64,000 nt of DNA from positions 2,940,501 through 3,004,500 of the forward strand of contig CM063255.1 of NCBI GenBank assembly GCA_032158295.1. The letters run 5' to 3'. Source of the DNA: Pycnopodia helianthoides. Its lineage: Eukaryota > Echinodermata > Asteroidea > Forcipulatida > Asteriidae. This document shows positions 10,870-20,925 of the stretch, piece by piece. The position numbers and the translations under genes were made by a program. The notes under the pieces were generated by a model, which saw only the letters and a list, made by a program, of their open reading frames with translations, did no database searches and had not been told where the DNA came from. How positions within the stretch are numbered: position 1 is the first letter of the stretch; each line of letters starts with the position of its first letter.

Positions 10870-11701
10870 GTGAAGCGATGTATAAAAACTGTATGTTATT
10901 AATATCATTATTGTTTGTTTAAAATATCTTCTTCTTTTTGTTGCCTTGGTAAACTTTGCCTGGTAAAGTCTCTAAAAACCTTTACCGTATAGGCCATCAG
11001 CCCTTATGGTGAAAACCCCAAAGTGTCCTACTTTGTTTGTAAGGGACACATTTCGTGCCTGCTGACGCACATGCACACCCTATTGGTGGAGATGTCATCA
11101 AATTAGATTAGATACCAACGGTTTTTGTTTTAAATATTTTATTAAAGAGTGTCCCTATTATTTAGTTCGCACACAATGCATAATCTTTGCAAGGTCTTTT
11201 ACAAAGGGTTTACAGGGCCCTAATTAGTCTACACTGTCTAAATATAAATACTGCAAATAACATAAATCAATACCAGAGGTCTTGAGATATTTCATTTGAA
11301 TTTTTCGCAACCAGTTCAAAAAACCTGATTCATTTGAAGGGTATTTTTTCGGGAAAACCAAATACTGCAAATAAATAACATTAATCAGTACCGGAGGTCA
11401 TGGGATATTTTAATGTGACTTTTCGCAACCAGTTCAAAAAACTTGATTCATTGAACGGTAATGCCACGGGAAAAACCAAGAGTGACTGCTCTTTGTTCAG
11501 ACGGCCATATTGTTCAGTCAGTTCTATGTGCTCGTACCACCGCGTGATATGCACGCTAGTGTTGATAAAATGAATTATGGCTTCTTATAGAGCGCCCAGG
11601 TTCGTCACGCATGGTCGCTCATGGCGCTCTAAAAGCAAATACAAATAACAATAAAAAATAAAGTACAATTCTATCTTTACATCATTAACATATGGATAAA
11701 C

Positions 11702-12095
11702 TTAAAGGAACACTACAGAATTGGTTTTTGCTAACAAAACAGTTTCTGGCAGTGTAAGCACTTTATGTAATCCACCATATAAATAAACTGACAAACCTGT
11801 AGAAGTTTGAGATCGATCGGCAATCTGGGTCACGAGAAAATAGTGAAAAACCGATTGCACATTTACATGAAATCATATAGACTCAACAAATGAATAAAAC
11901 GCTCACTGAGCGATAAACTCCAATCGGAAAATTAGTTTATTCATTTATCATCAAATATGGCATTTCAGACAGAAATATTTCTAGGGATGTTTTCTACTAT
12001 CATCATCATTAGACCGTGTAAGTTTTATGTAAATCTGTGATCAAAAAGTATATTTTACAAGTTTTTTTCTTACCAATTCTGTAATGTTCCTTTAA
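11702..12095 (-). mobile_element. Family A TTAA MITE copy 4, abutting a family B element
   Basis: TTAAAGGAACACTACAG to CTGTAATGTTCCTTTAA in reverse orientation. The right-hand TTAA (12,092-12,095) is also the start of the next element, TTAAAGGGTGTGTACAACAT, so the two families sit back to back. Confidence 0.9.
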
Positions 12096-12424
12096 AGGGT
12101 GTGTACAACATTGGTAAGACTAAGAATATGGATGTTCACAGATTTGCACATAACTTACATGGTATGAAGATGGTCATAGTGGAAAACTTCCCTTGAAATA
12201 GTTTTGCTTGAAATGCTATAGTTTTTGAGGAATTAGTAAAACAATTATTTTTTATTACGATGATAAAATCCGATGTTTGAAAACAATGAAAACATATAAA
12301 GGGGTCTTTTACTGTTTTCTTGTGACTTTGATGACCGATTGAGCTTAATGTTCACAGGTTTGTTATTTTATGGGTATGTTGGGTTACACAAAGTGCGGAT
12401 GCTGGTTTACCAATGTTGTACGTG
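12092..12424 (+). mobile_element. Family B-like MITE, divergent
   Basis: It starts GTGTACAACATTGGTAAG and ends TTACCAATGTTGTACGTG, a good inverted pair. The interior keeps TTGAAATGCTATAGTTTTTG and the core TTGTGACTTTGATGACCGAT...TTCACAGGTTTGTTATTT. The right TTAA is lost. Confidence 0.75.
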
Positions 12425-12544
12425 AACCGATATGTTTTGAGTAATTGTTTGAAAGAACTAGCGGAGAAAGCTTGGCGAAGACGAAGAGGAAGATTGTTCC
12501 AGAGAGAGTTAGGGTTTTCAGGGCATAAGAGATATTATAATAGG

Positions 12545-12750
12545 CTCCTTGCATTGGCCGCCGTCTTTAGTGTCAAACAATGGAAACGTGCACGTGTGCG
12601 CGCGCTGCATTCGACTCTCAGCCAATCATAGCCCTTCTTTAAGGAGACTTTTTTGGGCATGTGACGTCATACGCAAGGGGGTGTATCTTGACTACAGCTC
12701 TAACTTGCCTAGACTGGTCCTCTGTTCTTAGGCAACGGTCTATTAAACAA
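12545..12750. repeat. Partial foldback-family copy related to 51,697-51,862
   Basis: GGCCGCCGTCTTTAGTGTC, then CGACTCTCAGCCAATCATAG, align with the interior of 51,697-51,862 (CCGCCATCTTTGATGT, CGACTCTCAGCCAATGATAG). A GGTCTATT word at 12,738 resembles the TAGACC-type ends. Confidence 0.5.
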
Positions 12751-13380
12751 AGAGATGGTCACTGCTAGACTGGTCCCCTGTCCTTATCCGAAAGACCGCA
12801 ATGGGATGCGAGGTCAAAGGTGCGTTTGTCAGGATCCCTCCAAACGCTCGAAGCCGGTCTCTGGCGTAGTTCACGAGCCTCGAAGTGTGACGTGTGTTTG
12901 GGCTATAACTTTAAACTTTTCCGGCGCTTTGAAACCGTGCGGGCGCATCATTATTCTTGGCGGACCGTGTTAGTTCGAAATAAAAGGAAAACCACACAAA
13001 CATCTATCCAGACATATTTGTTTGATTTCAAGCGCCTTTTATTGCCCGAAGCGCCCAAATCCAAGGCAACGTGTTCCTTTGAAATCGTTTCGTTGTCACG
13101 TCTCCTTGACTGCAGTCTGCATAGCCATCCAGTGGGTATTTGTTTTCTAAACAAATTCCACCGAAAGAAAACTGCACTGGTTTGTTCAACTATGACTGCA
13201 TTGTTGTCACCCGCCGAATCAATAGTTAGGGGTCAAGGCATCTGATGGAATGAAAATTTGGTTGGTAGTCCTATTTCCTGTTATATTTCTGTAGAGTATT
13301 TCCAAAACTATGTGTTAAAATACACATTTCTGCCATGGCATGTTTAAAAAAAAAAGTTTAATTGTTTTGTTGTATCTTGG
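12751..13380. other. Unassigned GC-richer non-coding stretch
   Basis: A 141-codon open frame spans 12,820-13,245, but it shows no known domain, and the segment near 13,025-13,080 (CGCCTTTTATTGCCCGAAGC) has a relative near 26,465-26,510, which points to a dispersed repeat. I do not call a gene. Confidence 0.4.
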
Positions 13381-13783
13381 TTAAGTTATTATACAGGATT
13401 GGTAAGGATAAAAAAACATCTTTGTTTAATTTTAGTCTGAAAGCTTACTGATTGAGGAGTTCATACTAGAACTATTTTGTTTTCTGTATAAACATATCTC
13501 CTTCCGAAATGAAGTATAATTTGAAAAAAATAACTACCTGAAAGCCTTAAAAATATAACAACAGCTGATTTCAGTTGTTACAACTTCCAAAACTAAGGAC
13601 AATGTGTTTACGTGCTGAAAATTGTACATGGTTTTTCACTATTTTCTCGTGACTCACACAACCGGTTAGGCCCAAATTGTCACCGGTTTTATTATTTCAT
13701 GTATTTTATGGTTGATCATGCCAAACATGAACACTGTCAGCGACTGTTCTGTCGGCCCTTCCAATCCTGTATAATACTTTTAA
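13381..13783 (+). mobile_element. TTAA MITE, ACAGGATTGG subtype copy 1
   Basis: TTAAGTTATTATACAGGATT at the left mirrors AATCCTGTATAATACTTTTAA at the right except for one or two bases. The interior carries TTAGTCTGAAAGCTTACTGA and the core TTTTCTCGTGACTCACACAA...TGTCACCGGTTTTATTATTT. Related to 25,308-25,645 and 52,904-53,342. Confidence 0.75.
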
Positions 13784-13830
13784 TTCTTGTTGTCTAGATC
13801 TGGGGACAATTTCATAGTGCTGCTTATTAA

Positions 13831-14219
13831 AAGCAGGATATACTTTGGGTAAATGTCAAAGACCGGTATCCTCACTTGGTGTATCCCAACAAAATGCATA
13901 AAATAACAAACCTGTGAAAATTTGGGCCCCAATTAGTCCTCAACGTTGCAAGAAAATAATGAACGAAAAAACACCATTTGTGCACAAATAATTGTGTGCT
14001 TTCAAATGGCTGGGGAAGGCTTTATGCCTGAAACCTTTCTCAGATTAAAATATTTTTGAGTGAGAAATTACATCTTTCTCAAATACTACATTGCTTTAGA
14101 GGGAGTCGTGTTTCACAATGTTTCATACTATCAGCATCTCTCAGGTGCTCCTTAATTACTGAGTACAGTTTTTATGATGCATTTTCTCGAGTAATTACCA
14201 AAAGTATCCACTGCCTTTA
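13831..14219 (+). mobile_element. Family C-like MITE, divergent
   Basis: The interior (GTCAAAGACCGGTATCCTCA, TTGGTGTATCCCAACAAAAT, ACAAACCTGTGAAAATTTGG, TCAACGTTGCAAGAAAATAA) follows family C, and the right end is TTACCAAAAGTATCCACTGC-CTTTAA. The left end is decayed. Confidence 0.65.
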
Positions 14220-14406
14220 AACAGTCAGTCACAGAATCTGCGCTAAATTTGTTATTGTGATTTTAAGGTCCAATGAACAGGGAGGCAATGGTGACCGTAT
14301 AAGGAAGTATATCACCAGCTGTAAATGGATTGGAGCGCTAAACACAGCAATAGCAATGAGCTAATAAGAAAAAGGGGAATTCCCTTCCTAAACCCTTGAA
14401 CAGTTC

Positions 14407-14852
14407 AGACAGTTGCTGTGATATATTATATCCACTTTGCTGTGATATATTATATCCACTTTGCTGTGATATATTATATCCACTTTGCTGTGATATATTA
14501 TATCCACTGTGCTGTGATATATTATATCTACTATGCTGTGATATATATTATATCTACTTTGCTGTGATATATTATATATACTGTGCTGTGATTTATATAT
14601 ATCTACTTTGCTGTGATATATTATATCTACTGTGCTGTGATATATTATATCTACTTTGCTGTGGTATATTATATCTACTGTGCTGTGATATATTATATCC
14701 ACTCTGCTGTGATATATTATATCCACTTTGCTGTGATGAACTTTGCTGTGATATATTGTATCCACTTTGCTGGTAATTATATCTACTGTGCAGTGATATA
14801 TTATATCCACTTTGCTGTGATATATTATATATCTACTTTGTTGTGTAGTTAC
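14407..14852 (+). repeat. 24-bp AT-rich tandem array
   Basis: About 18 copies of a 22-25-bp unit, consensus GCTGTGATATATTATATCCA plus CTTT. Variation is mostly C/T in ATCCAC versus ATCTAC and one short unit near 14,736-14,745. Period 24 is divisible by three, so both strands stay open over most of the array; the resulting repetitive open frames are artefacts. Confidence 0.9.
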
Positions 14853-16028
14853 CACGTGGAGCAAGAGTTACCATAGTATGCCTGTGTTGTCACTCCTATA
14901 TTTACACCACTTTGTTTTTTGGGGGGATCAATATTATGTGTCAGTACACTGTGAGAACTTATGACCAAGAACTTGCTTTTGTTTTATTTGTAACTGGAGT
15001 ACTTTTCAAGAGAGCGAGAGGGGGCGGGTGGTTGCAGTGTTTCGCTCGGCCTCAGCGGCCTATCCAGGACCGCTGGGATGGGCTAATCAGCTTGCACAGA
15101 TTCTTGTTCAGGAAGTACGTCATGCGTGCAGTGCTTGCAGTGTGAGTGTGATGCATGATGGGACTGAGCATGGGACTGAGCATTAACGTTGACGATACGT
15201 TTGCCCATCCCAGCGCCTTTGGTTTTAAGGCAAGCGCTGGGGACGAGCAAAGTTGCAGTGCTGCTGATTCCAGTCAATGGATTGTAAAAATCCAAGAAGG
15301 AGGAGGGGGAGGGAACAGGACTGAAACGGGGGGGGGGGGTAGTGCTGTTGTCTCCCGGGTCAATAGATTGTGAATATTATAATCAAACTATAGAACTGAA
15401 AGTGTGCGATTTGATTTTTCCCCCCACACAGATAACTATTTTTAACATATGCATTGTGTAGATGTAGAAGGATCCTGGAATTTGCAGGAGAGCCAGTCTA
15501 TTCATTTGGTTTTCAAAGGGCCTTTTCGAAACCAGGGCTTGGACTTCAGTTTGGGGCTTAGGCTCCATCAGTTATTGATAAAACATAATGCTATCCGGAG
15601 GGCTTTTGTGTCGACATTAGCCAAAGCCAAAGCCCAAGCCCATACCCAAGCCGTTGTTTCGACTAATTGGGGCCCTATAGTATCAAGGAGGCATTGCATA
15701 GGTGAATGATGGAGTCTAATGTGAATAATTATATAAGGTCGTCTTCTGAATGTTGGGGAATAAAAGAGTAGACGGCGAGGTCTTAAACGGCTGTTTAAAA
15801 CCGGCCATTTCGGCCCGGTCCTTTCTCACCTGGCCATGACCCTGCAAGGCTTAAACGGCCGTTCAAGACTGAGTCAATTAGGCCGTATCCGTATGACAGC
15901 TACGGCTAGGGCTACGACTGTTGCTATGGGTGTTGCTAAGGACGTCCTATACTTCAACGCAGTGATGACGCGGAAATCTAGCCGTAGCCGTAGCTGTAGC
16001 CGCTAATTCGGATACGGCCTTAGTGTCA
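14853..16028. other. Non-coding stretch with short simple repeats
   Basis: It holds a G run at 15,329-15,338 and AAAGCC/AAGCCC phrases near 15,620-15,650. Two inverted segments around 15,878-15,945 and 15,965-16,020 (GGCCGTATCCGTATGACAGC versus TTCGGATACGGCC; GCTACGGCTAGGGC versus GCCGTAGCCGTAGC) form a foldback of about 145 bp. No exon recognised. Confidence 0.5.
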
Positions 16029-16112
16029 AGACTGGCCGAGACTCGAAACCACTCTTATCAGAAATACAACAGCTTGAGTCTGGCGCATTTGACCGCTCGG
16101 CCACGACACATT
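16029..16112 (-). repeat. tRNA-derived SINE head, reverse orientation
   Basis: Read on the minus strand, TGTGTCGTGGCCGAGCGGTC resembles a Pol III A box in a Leu/Ser-like tRNA, and GAGTGGTTTCGAGTCTC near 16,035-16,055 resembles the B box. There is no full cloverleaf with intact acceptor ends, so it is a SINE fragment rather than a tRNA gene. Confidence 0.55.
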
Positions 16113-16192
16113 GTTGTGTACTGTGGACTTAAGTCTCCACGGTCTCCTGTGGAGTTTTGAGGGAAAAGGCCATAATAGTAACTAAATATGTG

Positions 16193-16545
16193 GCGTGTCG
16201 TGACCGAGCAGATATTGGAGCGCCGGACTCAAGCTCTGGTGTTTCTGTTCAGAAGAGTGTGGGTTCGAGTCCCAGTTTAAGCAAGACACTTAACCATTAT
16301 TGCTGCGTCCTTCGGATGGGACGTAAAGTCGTTGGTCCCGTGTTTTGTGTAATGCACGTAAAAGAACACAGTGCACTTATCGAAAAGAGATTGGGTTCGC
16401 CCCGGTGTTCCTGGTTTAATTGGCTGCATATTGCGCCACAGCAACTTGTAAACCATTACATGGTGGTATGTAAAGGAATAGGTCTAATACTTCAAAGCGT
16501 AGCTCCACAATACCTTGCAGGAAAATACTGAATGTTTCGCGCCTT
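16193..16545 (+). mobile_element. tRNA-derived SINE
   Basis: The head GTGTCGTGACCGAGCAGATA (A box) and GTGTGGGTTCGAGTCCCAGT (B box) is followed by a non-tRNA body: CTTCGGATGGGACGTAAAGT, GTTGGTCCCGTGT, GTAAAAGAACACAGTGCACT. The tail CTTGCAGGAAAATACTGAAT recurs inverted near 22,775-22,800. The body reappears on the minus strand at 42,886-43,145. It ends about 115 bp upstream of the exon acceptor at 16,661. Confidence 0.75.
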
Positions 16546-16591
16546 TGAATGTTTCTGAAACAGATATATGGCGCCATACAAAGGCTGTGAA

Positions 16592-16618
16592 TCAGCATCA
16601 TCATCATCATCATCATAT
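16592..16618 (+). repeat. (ATC)n microsatellite
   Basis: A short run of ATC/TCA triplets lies between the SINE and the splice acceptor at 16,651-16,660. Confidence 0.85.
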
Positions 16619-16660
16619 ATCCATGACATTAGTTACAATTTTTGTTTTCTCATATTTCAG

Positions 16661-17443
16661 ATCGGTACATCGATGATGATAATATTAAGGGTGAAGTTGC
16701 AATGGGTGCGATACCAGTGCCGTCTGACCATGGTGATTTTTATGAGGTGGTGGAGTCTCCGGCTCAGAAAGATTACGGTGTGAACTACGAGGTGTTCGAT
16801 ATCCAACCCAAATCGCCATTAAAGCAGGATTTTGGTCTCTCATACGAGCAGGTCGATCGGCCAACACAAGACTCCGTTCGTCCGGATTTCGGTGAGTCGT
16901 ATGAGGAGGTGGAACACTCAGACGACCATAGAGAAGACTATGAACTCGTTGAGACGCCAAAGGTGAACATCAACAACCGAGCTCCGATGCCGACGCCGGG
17001 AAGTGCCGCACCTCCCCCTCCCCTGAAACCGCACACCCAAGCGAAGAAAAGTCCGGTCCGATCAAAGCCGGTCCCCAATCTGCCCTCAAATACGCCGCAC
17101 AGCTCGCCCAGTCACCACCCAGGCAACTCGGGACAAGCCAACAGCGATGACGAGGATTGGGGTACGGACTACACCAACGTCCCTGCCCCATCAGGGGGTG
17201 GACGAAAGCCACCGTCGACACAGCGCCCTCAGCCGCCACTCCCCGGGAAGTTGGTCTTCCCGAGGCGGGGGAACGATTTCTATGACGACGTCCTGGCTGG
17301 CGACGATGACAAGGACGGCGAGGACGATGGCGTCTATCAGAATGATGCACCAGGTGCAGCGTTCACGCCGGGTAAACACTACCGGAATGTCCCTGTAAAA
17401 AGAGAGCAACCCCAAAGGCACGGGAACTATATTCAGATACAAG
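16661..17443 (+). CDS. Exon of an unrecognised tyrosine-motif signalling protein or receptor tail
   Basis: I do not recognise the family. The exon follows a strong acceptor (TTTTCTCATATTTCAG) and the frame stays open for about 264 codons. The upstream start codon is outside the window or unidentified; there is no exon-initial ATG. Counting from the first complete residue, tyrosine modules occur at about 28 (YEVV), 42 (YEVF), 61 (YEQV), 80 (YEEV), 93 (YELV), 170 (YTNV), 207 (YDDV), 225 (YQND), 240 (YRNV) and 256 (YIQI). Most follow acidic residues. Residues 105-200 are proline-rich (PPPPLKP, RPQPPLPGK). Known rules: pYxN recruits GRB2-type SH2 domains and PxxP recruits SH3 domains, so a docking adaptor or receptor cytoplasmic tail is inferred. 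No membrane segment or folded domain lies in this exon. The 3' end is ambiguous: CAAG|GTAAAG at 17,443/17,444 is a strong donor giving a 1-1 phase exon; reading through meets TAG at 17,455-17,457. Confidence 0.75.
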
Positions 17444-17457
17444 GTAAAGGTCATTAG
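17444..17457 (+). other. Read-through stop or splice donor
   Basis: GTAAAG at 17,444-17,449 fits a donor. If it is unused, four more codons (ending Gly-His) lead to TAG at 17,455-17,457. No AATAAA is obvious within the next few hundred bases, which slightly favours splicing. Confidence 0.5.
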
Positions 17458-17705
17458 TGCTCAATATGGGGTCGATCAGTTAAAATATCTAATAGACTGA
17501 GAGTCGTGTGATATAATCATAGGCCGCTGATAAAGTCAAATTGTACTTTTAGCTCCAGGGTTTGTATGCAATTAAAATGTAATACAGGGGACTGGTAATA
17601 TCAAACTGGTAGATGAGATATATATTTGTGAGTTTTTTGTTTACTTACAAACCCAAGATGAGCTATCAGGCATGGAGCCTATAGCGTTGTAACCAAGTAG
17701 TTTTT

Positions 17706-18300
17706 TTTTCGAAGTAAAGTCAGGTCACAACTCAGTTTTCCTCAAGTCAAGTCAATTCACAACTCATTTTTTCTCAAGTCAAGTCACGTCACAAATCCTT
17801 TTTTTCTCAAGTCAAGTTAAGTCACAACTCATTTTTCCTCAAGTCAAGTCAGGTCACAAATCCTTTTTCCTCAAGTCAAGTCAGGTCACAAATCCTTTTT
17901 CCTCAAGTCAAGTCAGGTCACAAATCCTTTTTCCTCAAGTCAAGTCAGGTCACAAATCCTTTTTCCTCAAGTCAAGTCAGGTCACAACTCAGTTTTCCTC
18001 AAGTCAAGTCAATTCACAACTCATTTTTTCTCAAGTCAAGTCACGTCACAAATCCTTTTTTTCTCAAGTCAAGTCACGTACACAATCCTTTTTTTTCTCA
18101 AGTCACGTTCAGTCGCAACTCATTTTTCTTCAAGTCAAGTCAAGTCAAGCCTCAAATCCTTTTTCCTCAAGTCAAGTCAAGACACAAGTAATTTTTCCTT
18201 CAGTCAAGTCGAGCCACAATTAATCTTTCCTCAAGTCAAGTCACAAGTCACTTTCGAGTCACAAGTCATTTTGTCCGAGTCAAGTCAATTCATAAGTCCT
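17706..18300 (+). repeat. CAAGTCAAGTC tandem array
   Basis: A 32-33-bp unit (TCAAGTCAAGTCAGGTCACA plus AATCCTTTTTCC) repeats about 17 times, most regular at 17,840-17,990 and looser outward. Each unit is built on the pentamer CAAGT. A smaller relic lies at 18,868-18,945 on the far side of the 18,368-18,838 element, so the array was probably split by that insertion. Confidence 0.85.
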
Positions 18301-18367
18301 GAAAAGTGGTGACCGACCTGGAGTCAACAATAATCTGCTGACTCATCGTTCCACTCGTGGCTTTGCA

Positions 18368-18838
18368 CTCTAAAATCTCCCCAGTCAGAAATTACCCAAA
18401 TCCGGGTACTGTGGGGCCTGTCCCATTTCTGGATCTGAATAACCTAGTATTTGGATTTAAAAAAAAATTACACATTGAGGGGTCAAACTGACCCAGAATA
18501 CTAGTCAAAATCTAAATTTTCGACCAGTTTCGGGGTCAGCCTGACCCAGAAATTGGTCATGTCCCCGGGGACCCACAATCCGGGTCAATAGACCCTTCCC
18601 ATGAAATATGCAAATTGAACATCGCGCATGCGCACTCTACCTACTGGTTGGCGAAATGAAGGAACATCGCGCCTTTTTGCATGGGACTGATGGTGGCGTG
18701 ACGCACACGCGTTTGTGCGTCTGCCTTGTGCACAACTCTATGGCGTTTGCCAACCAGCAGCGTCTGTACGCATGCGTGAATGTAATTTACATATTTCATG
18801 GGAAGGGTCTATTCTTACCCGAGAGTTTTTAGAGTGTG
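18368..18838. mobile_element. ACTCTAAAA-ended element rich in TGACCC/GGGTCA, with nested insert
   Basis: Left end CACTCTAAAATCTCCCC, right end GAGAGTTTTTAGAGTGTGG. Between them are many TGACCC/GGGTCA half-palindromes (18,485-18,590). A second copy is at 22,852-23,128. A palindromic TAGACC-ended element (18,589-18,811) is inserted inside. Confidence 0.7.
18589..18811. mobile_element. TAGACCC-ended palindromic MITE
   Basis: TAGACCCTTCCCATGAAATA at the left pairs with TATTTCATGGGAAGGGTCTA at the right. The inner arms TTGGCGAAATG / CGTTTGCCAA and GCGCATGCGCA / ACGCATGCGTG also pair. The ends begin and finish with TA, compatible with a TA target duplication as used by Tc1/mariner-type elements. 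Length 223 bp, non-coding. Confidence 0.75.
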
Positions 18839-19100
18839 GTTGATTAAAAAAAAATGGTAGCATATAATTGCATTGTCAAGTCAAAATTAGTCAAGTCAAA
18901 GCTCGAGTCAATCAAATAATTGGTGACTCGAGTAATCGACTCAACACCAACCTCGTCCCCAGGGTGTGCCGAGCGGTACGAGGTTGACCGCTCTCTCACC
19001 CTGGCATTGGATCAAATCAATTTACCGAAACCGAGGCTAAAAGGGAAATACACAGACGCGTAAAGCAAGGAAAAATTGATGTACTCAGCTGCTCCAACCT

Positions 19101-19273
19101 TGGCCCAGTTTCACAGAGCTGCTTAAGCAGAAAAGTCTGCTTTACAATTTTGAGCAGGACACCAGTCAAAGACAGTGTGAAATGGTATTTGACTGGTAAG
19201 CTGGTAAGCATAATATTTTGGTTGTGCTTAACTACATTTCGTGCTCATAAAAGCAGCCCTATACAACTGGGCC
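19101..19273. repeat. TGGCCCAGTT...AACTGGGCC dispersed repeat
   Basis: TGGCCCAGTTTCACAGAGCT at the left faces AGCAGCCCTATACAACTGGG at the right. Interior words on slippery inverted themes (GCTTAAGCAGAAAAGTCTGC, TGGTAAGCTGGTAAGCA) match 62,275-62,470 and 46,785-47,040. Confidence 0.65.
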
Positions 19274-19780
19274 GTTGTATCATTTTAGAAAGAAGATTTC
19301 ATATTGGAATTATTTGATAGGTTATCAAAAATCCTTACGGCAGCTTGAAACCATACAACTCAAATTAATGTAACTAAAAGTTTTGTACAAACTAATGAAT
19401 ATTTAGCACATGGAGTGTGAAACATATTACTATGAAAATGGTTTATTTTAAATGTCTTCCACTCTGCTAGAAATGTAAATAATTTGTTTACAAATGTTAA
19501 TTGCCAATCTTAATATGTATTTTTTTAAATGAAATATGCACAGAAAAAAGGACATGAATGTTTAACTATGATAATCGACAAATCACTGAAATATGAGAAT
19601 GTATAGAATTGAATTTTTAATTTTGACTACTCCTGCTAGCTTCTGAGAGATTTTGTGTAAATCGTGTAATTTAAGTTTGATTCGTTTTTGTACATACAAA
19701 AAGATGATAAACTAACTCCCACTAACTTTCAGCCGCTCAGTTACAAGACCAATTCTTACTGGTCAACCAAAACGAGCACA
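19274..19780. other. AT-rich non-coding DNA
   Basis: No repeat end, exon or RNA gene recognised. Confidence 0.4.
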
Positions 19781-20161
19781 TAAAGGAACATTACATAATT
19801 AGTTTTTGCTAACAAAACAGTTGCTGGCAGTGTAAGCACTTTATGTAACCCACTATATACATAAACTGACAAACCTGTAGAAGTTTGAGATCGATCGGCC
19901 ATCTGAGTCACGAGAAAATAGTGAAAAACCGATTACACATTTGCATGAAATCATATAGATTCAACAAATGAATAAAACGCTCACTGAGCGATAAACTCCA
20001 ATCGGAAAATTAGTTTATTCATTTCTCATCAAATATGACATTTCAGACATAAATATTTCAAGGGATGTTTTCTACTATCATCATCATTAGCCCGTGTAAG
20101 TTTTATGTAAATCTGTGATCAAAAATTATATTTTTTTTCTTACCAATTCTGTAATGTTCCT
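19781..20161 (-). mobile_element. Family A MITE copy 5, TTAA lost at both ends
   Basis: TAAAGGAACATTACATAATT to AATTCTGTAATGTTCC in reverse orientation, with the usual interior. The flanking TTAA is mutated (ATAA left, TCGT right), suggesting an older insertion than copies 2, 3 and 10. Confidence 0.85.
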
Positions 20162-20702
20162 CGTTCATTGGTTGTCTTGGATTCCTTCAATTCCATAAAG
20201 CTCCACACACGTGTCACAGTGATGGTGATGTGATCCAGTTTGCTATTTATAACATGAAGTCATGAGCTGCAAAACCAGCCAATTTCAAATAGATCAAATT
20301 GCTTCCAATGATACTGCATTGAGCATTGTAAAGTAATGGAACACCATGGAATACACAGAATCAAAACTAGTTAAACCAACAGTTTGTAACAGTTCTGTTT
20401 TGACACATTGTTTAATGACTATAATTGTATGTAAACAGAGTACTCGTTCAGTGCAAGACCATACAGGTTAAACGATTAAAATGGTTATCGCAGGTTAAGT
20501 GCACAAGTTGGTTAAGTAAACCAACATGAACAGTTTAAAGAGTAGGTCATGCTTTGGTAACAACCCCCGAAAAAGGTTTTGTAATTTTTATGCGAAAGCC
20601 TATAAAGACGGTAATGGCAGTAAGCATCCTGCCACCACCACTACCCATCTATGATCTCTACCTTTGGAGAATCTACTAATGGTAATAACCAATGAATTGG
20701 TT
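20162..20702. other. Unassigned non-coding DNA
   Basis: No exon, tandem repeat or element boundary recognised. Confidence 0.35.
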
Positions 20703-20711
20703 AGTAAAACT

Positions 20712-20916
20712 GTAGACTTGTGGACAAGTCGTTAAATGTATGTTGCGGCGATAGCGTTCCGACTCTCTCAGCGAATCTCGCGACACTCACTGGTGGGAGC
20801 GTAGTCTAGTCGCGAGAGCAGTAGCCTCGTGCGGACCAGCAGTCTCGCCAGATAGTTGCGACTCGAGCCGCTTCGCTATCGCCGCGTCAGACATTTAACG
20901 ACTTGTCCACAAGTCT
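20712..20916. mobile_element. 205-bp MITE with 9-bp flanking direct repeat
   Basis: GTAGACTTGTGGACAAGTCG at the left faces CGACTTGTCCACAAGTCT at the right; the inverted ends extend through TTAAATGT and GCGGCGATAGCG, about 40 bp. AGTAAAACT occurs on both sides (20,703-20,711 and 20,917-20,925), a probable 9-bp target duplication. Nine bases is typical of Mutator-like transposases. An end of the same family (CATTTAACGACTTG) appears at 28,448-28,475. Confidence 0.8.
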
Positions 20917-20925
20917 AGTAAAACT

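Larger units (their letters stand above)
10025..11701. other. Non-coding stretch with two foldbacks
   Basis: It contains the hairpins at 10,470-10,559 and 10,800-10,869. Two similar tracts near 11,250-11,330 and 11,355-11,460 (AATACTGCAAATAA, GAGGTC-TGGGATATTT, TTCGCAACCAGTTCAAAAAA) form an imperfect direct repeat about 100 bp apart. Around 11,575-11,640 lies a GGCGCTC...GAGCGCC piece of a common dispersed repeat. No exon recognised. Confidence 0.45.

Noticed and set aside
12820..13245. 141-codon open frame
   Set aside because: No recognisable domain, no splice or promoter context, and part of the DNA has a dispersed relative near 26,465.
14388..14876. Tyrosine/isoleucine-rich open frames of 87-158 codons
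   Set aside because: Shadows of the 24-bp AT-rich array.
16157..16531. 124-codon open frame
   Set aside because: It lies over a tRNA-derived SINE whose body recurs on the minus strand at 42,886-43,145.
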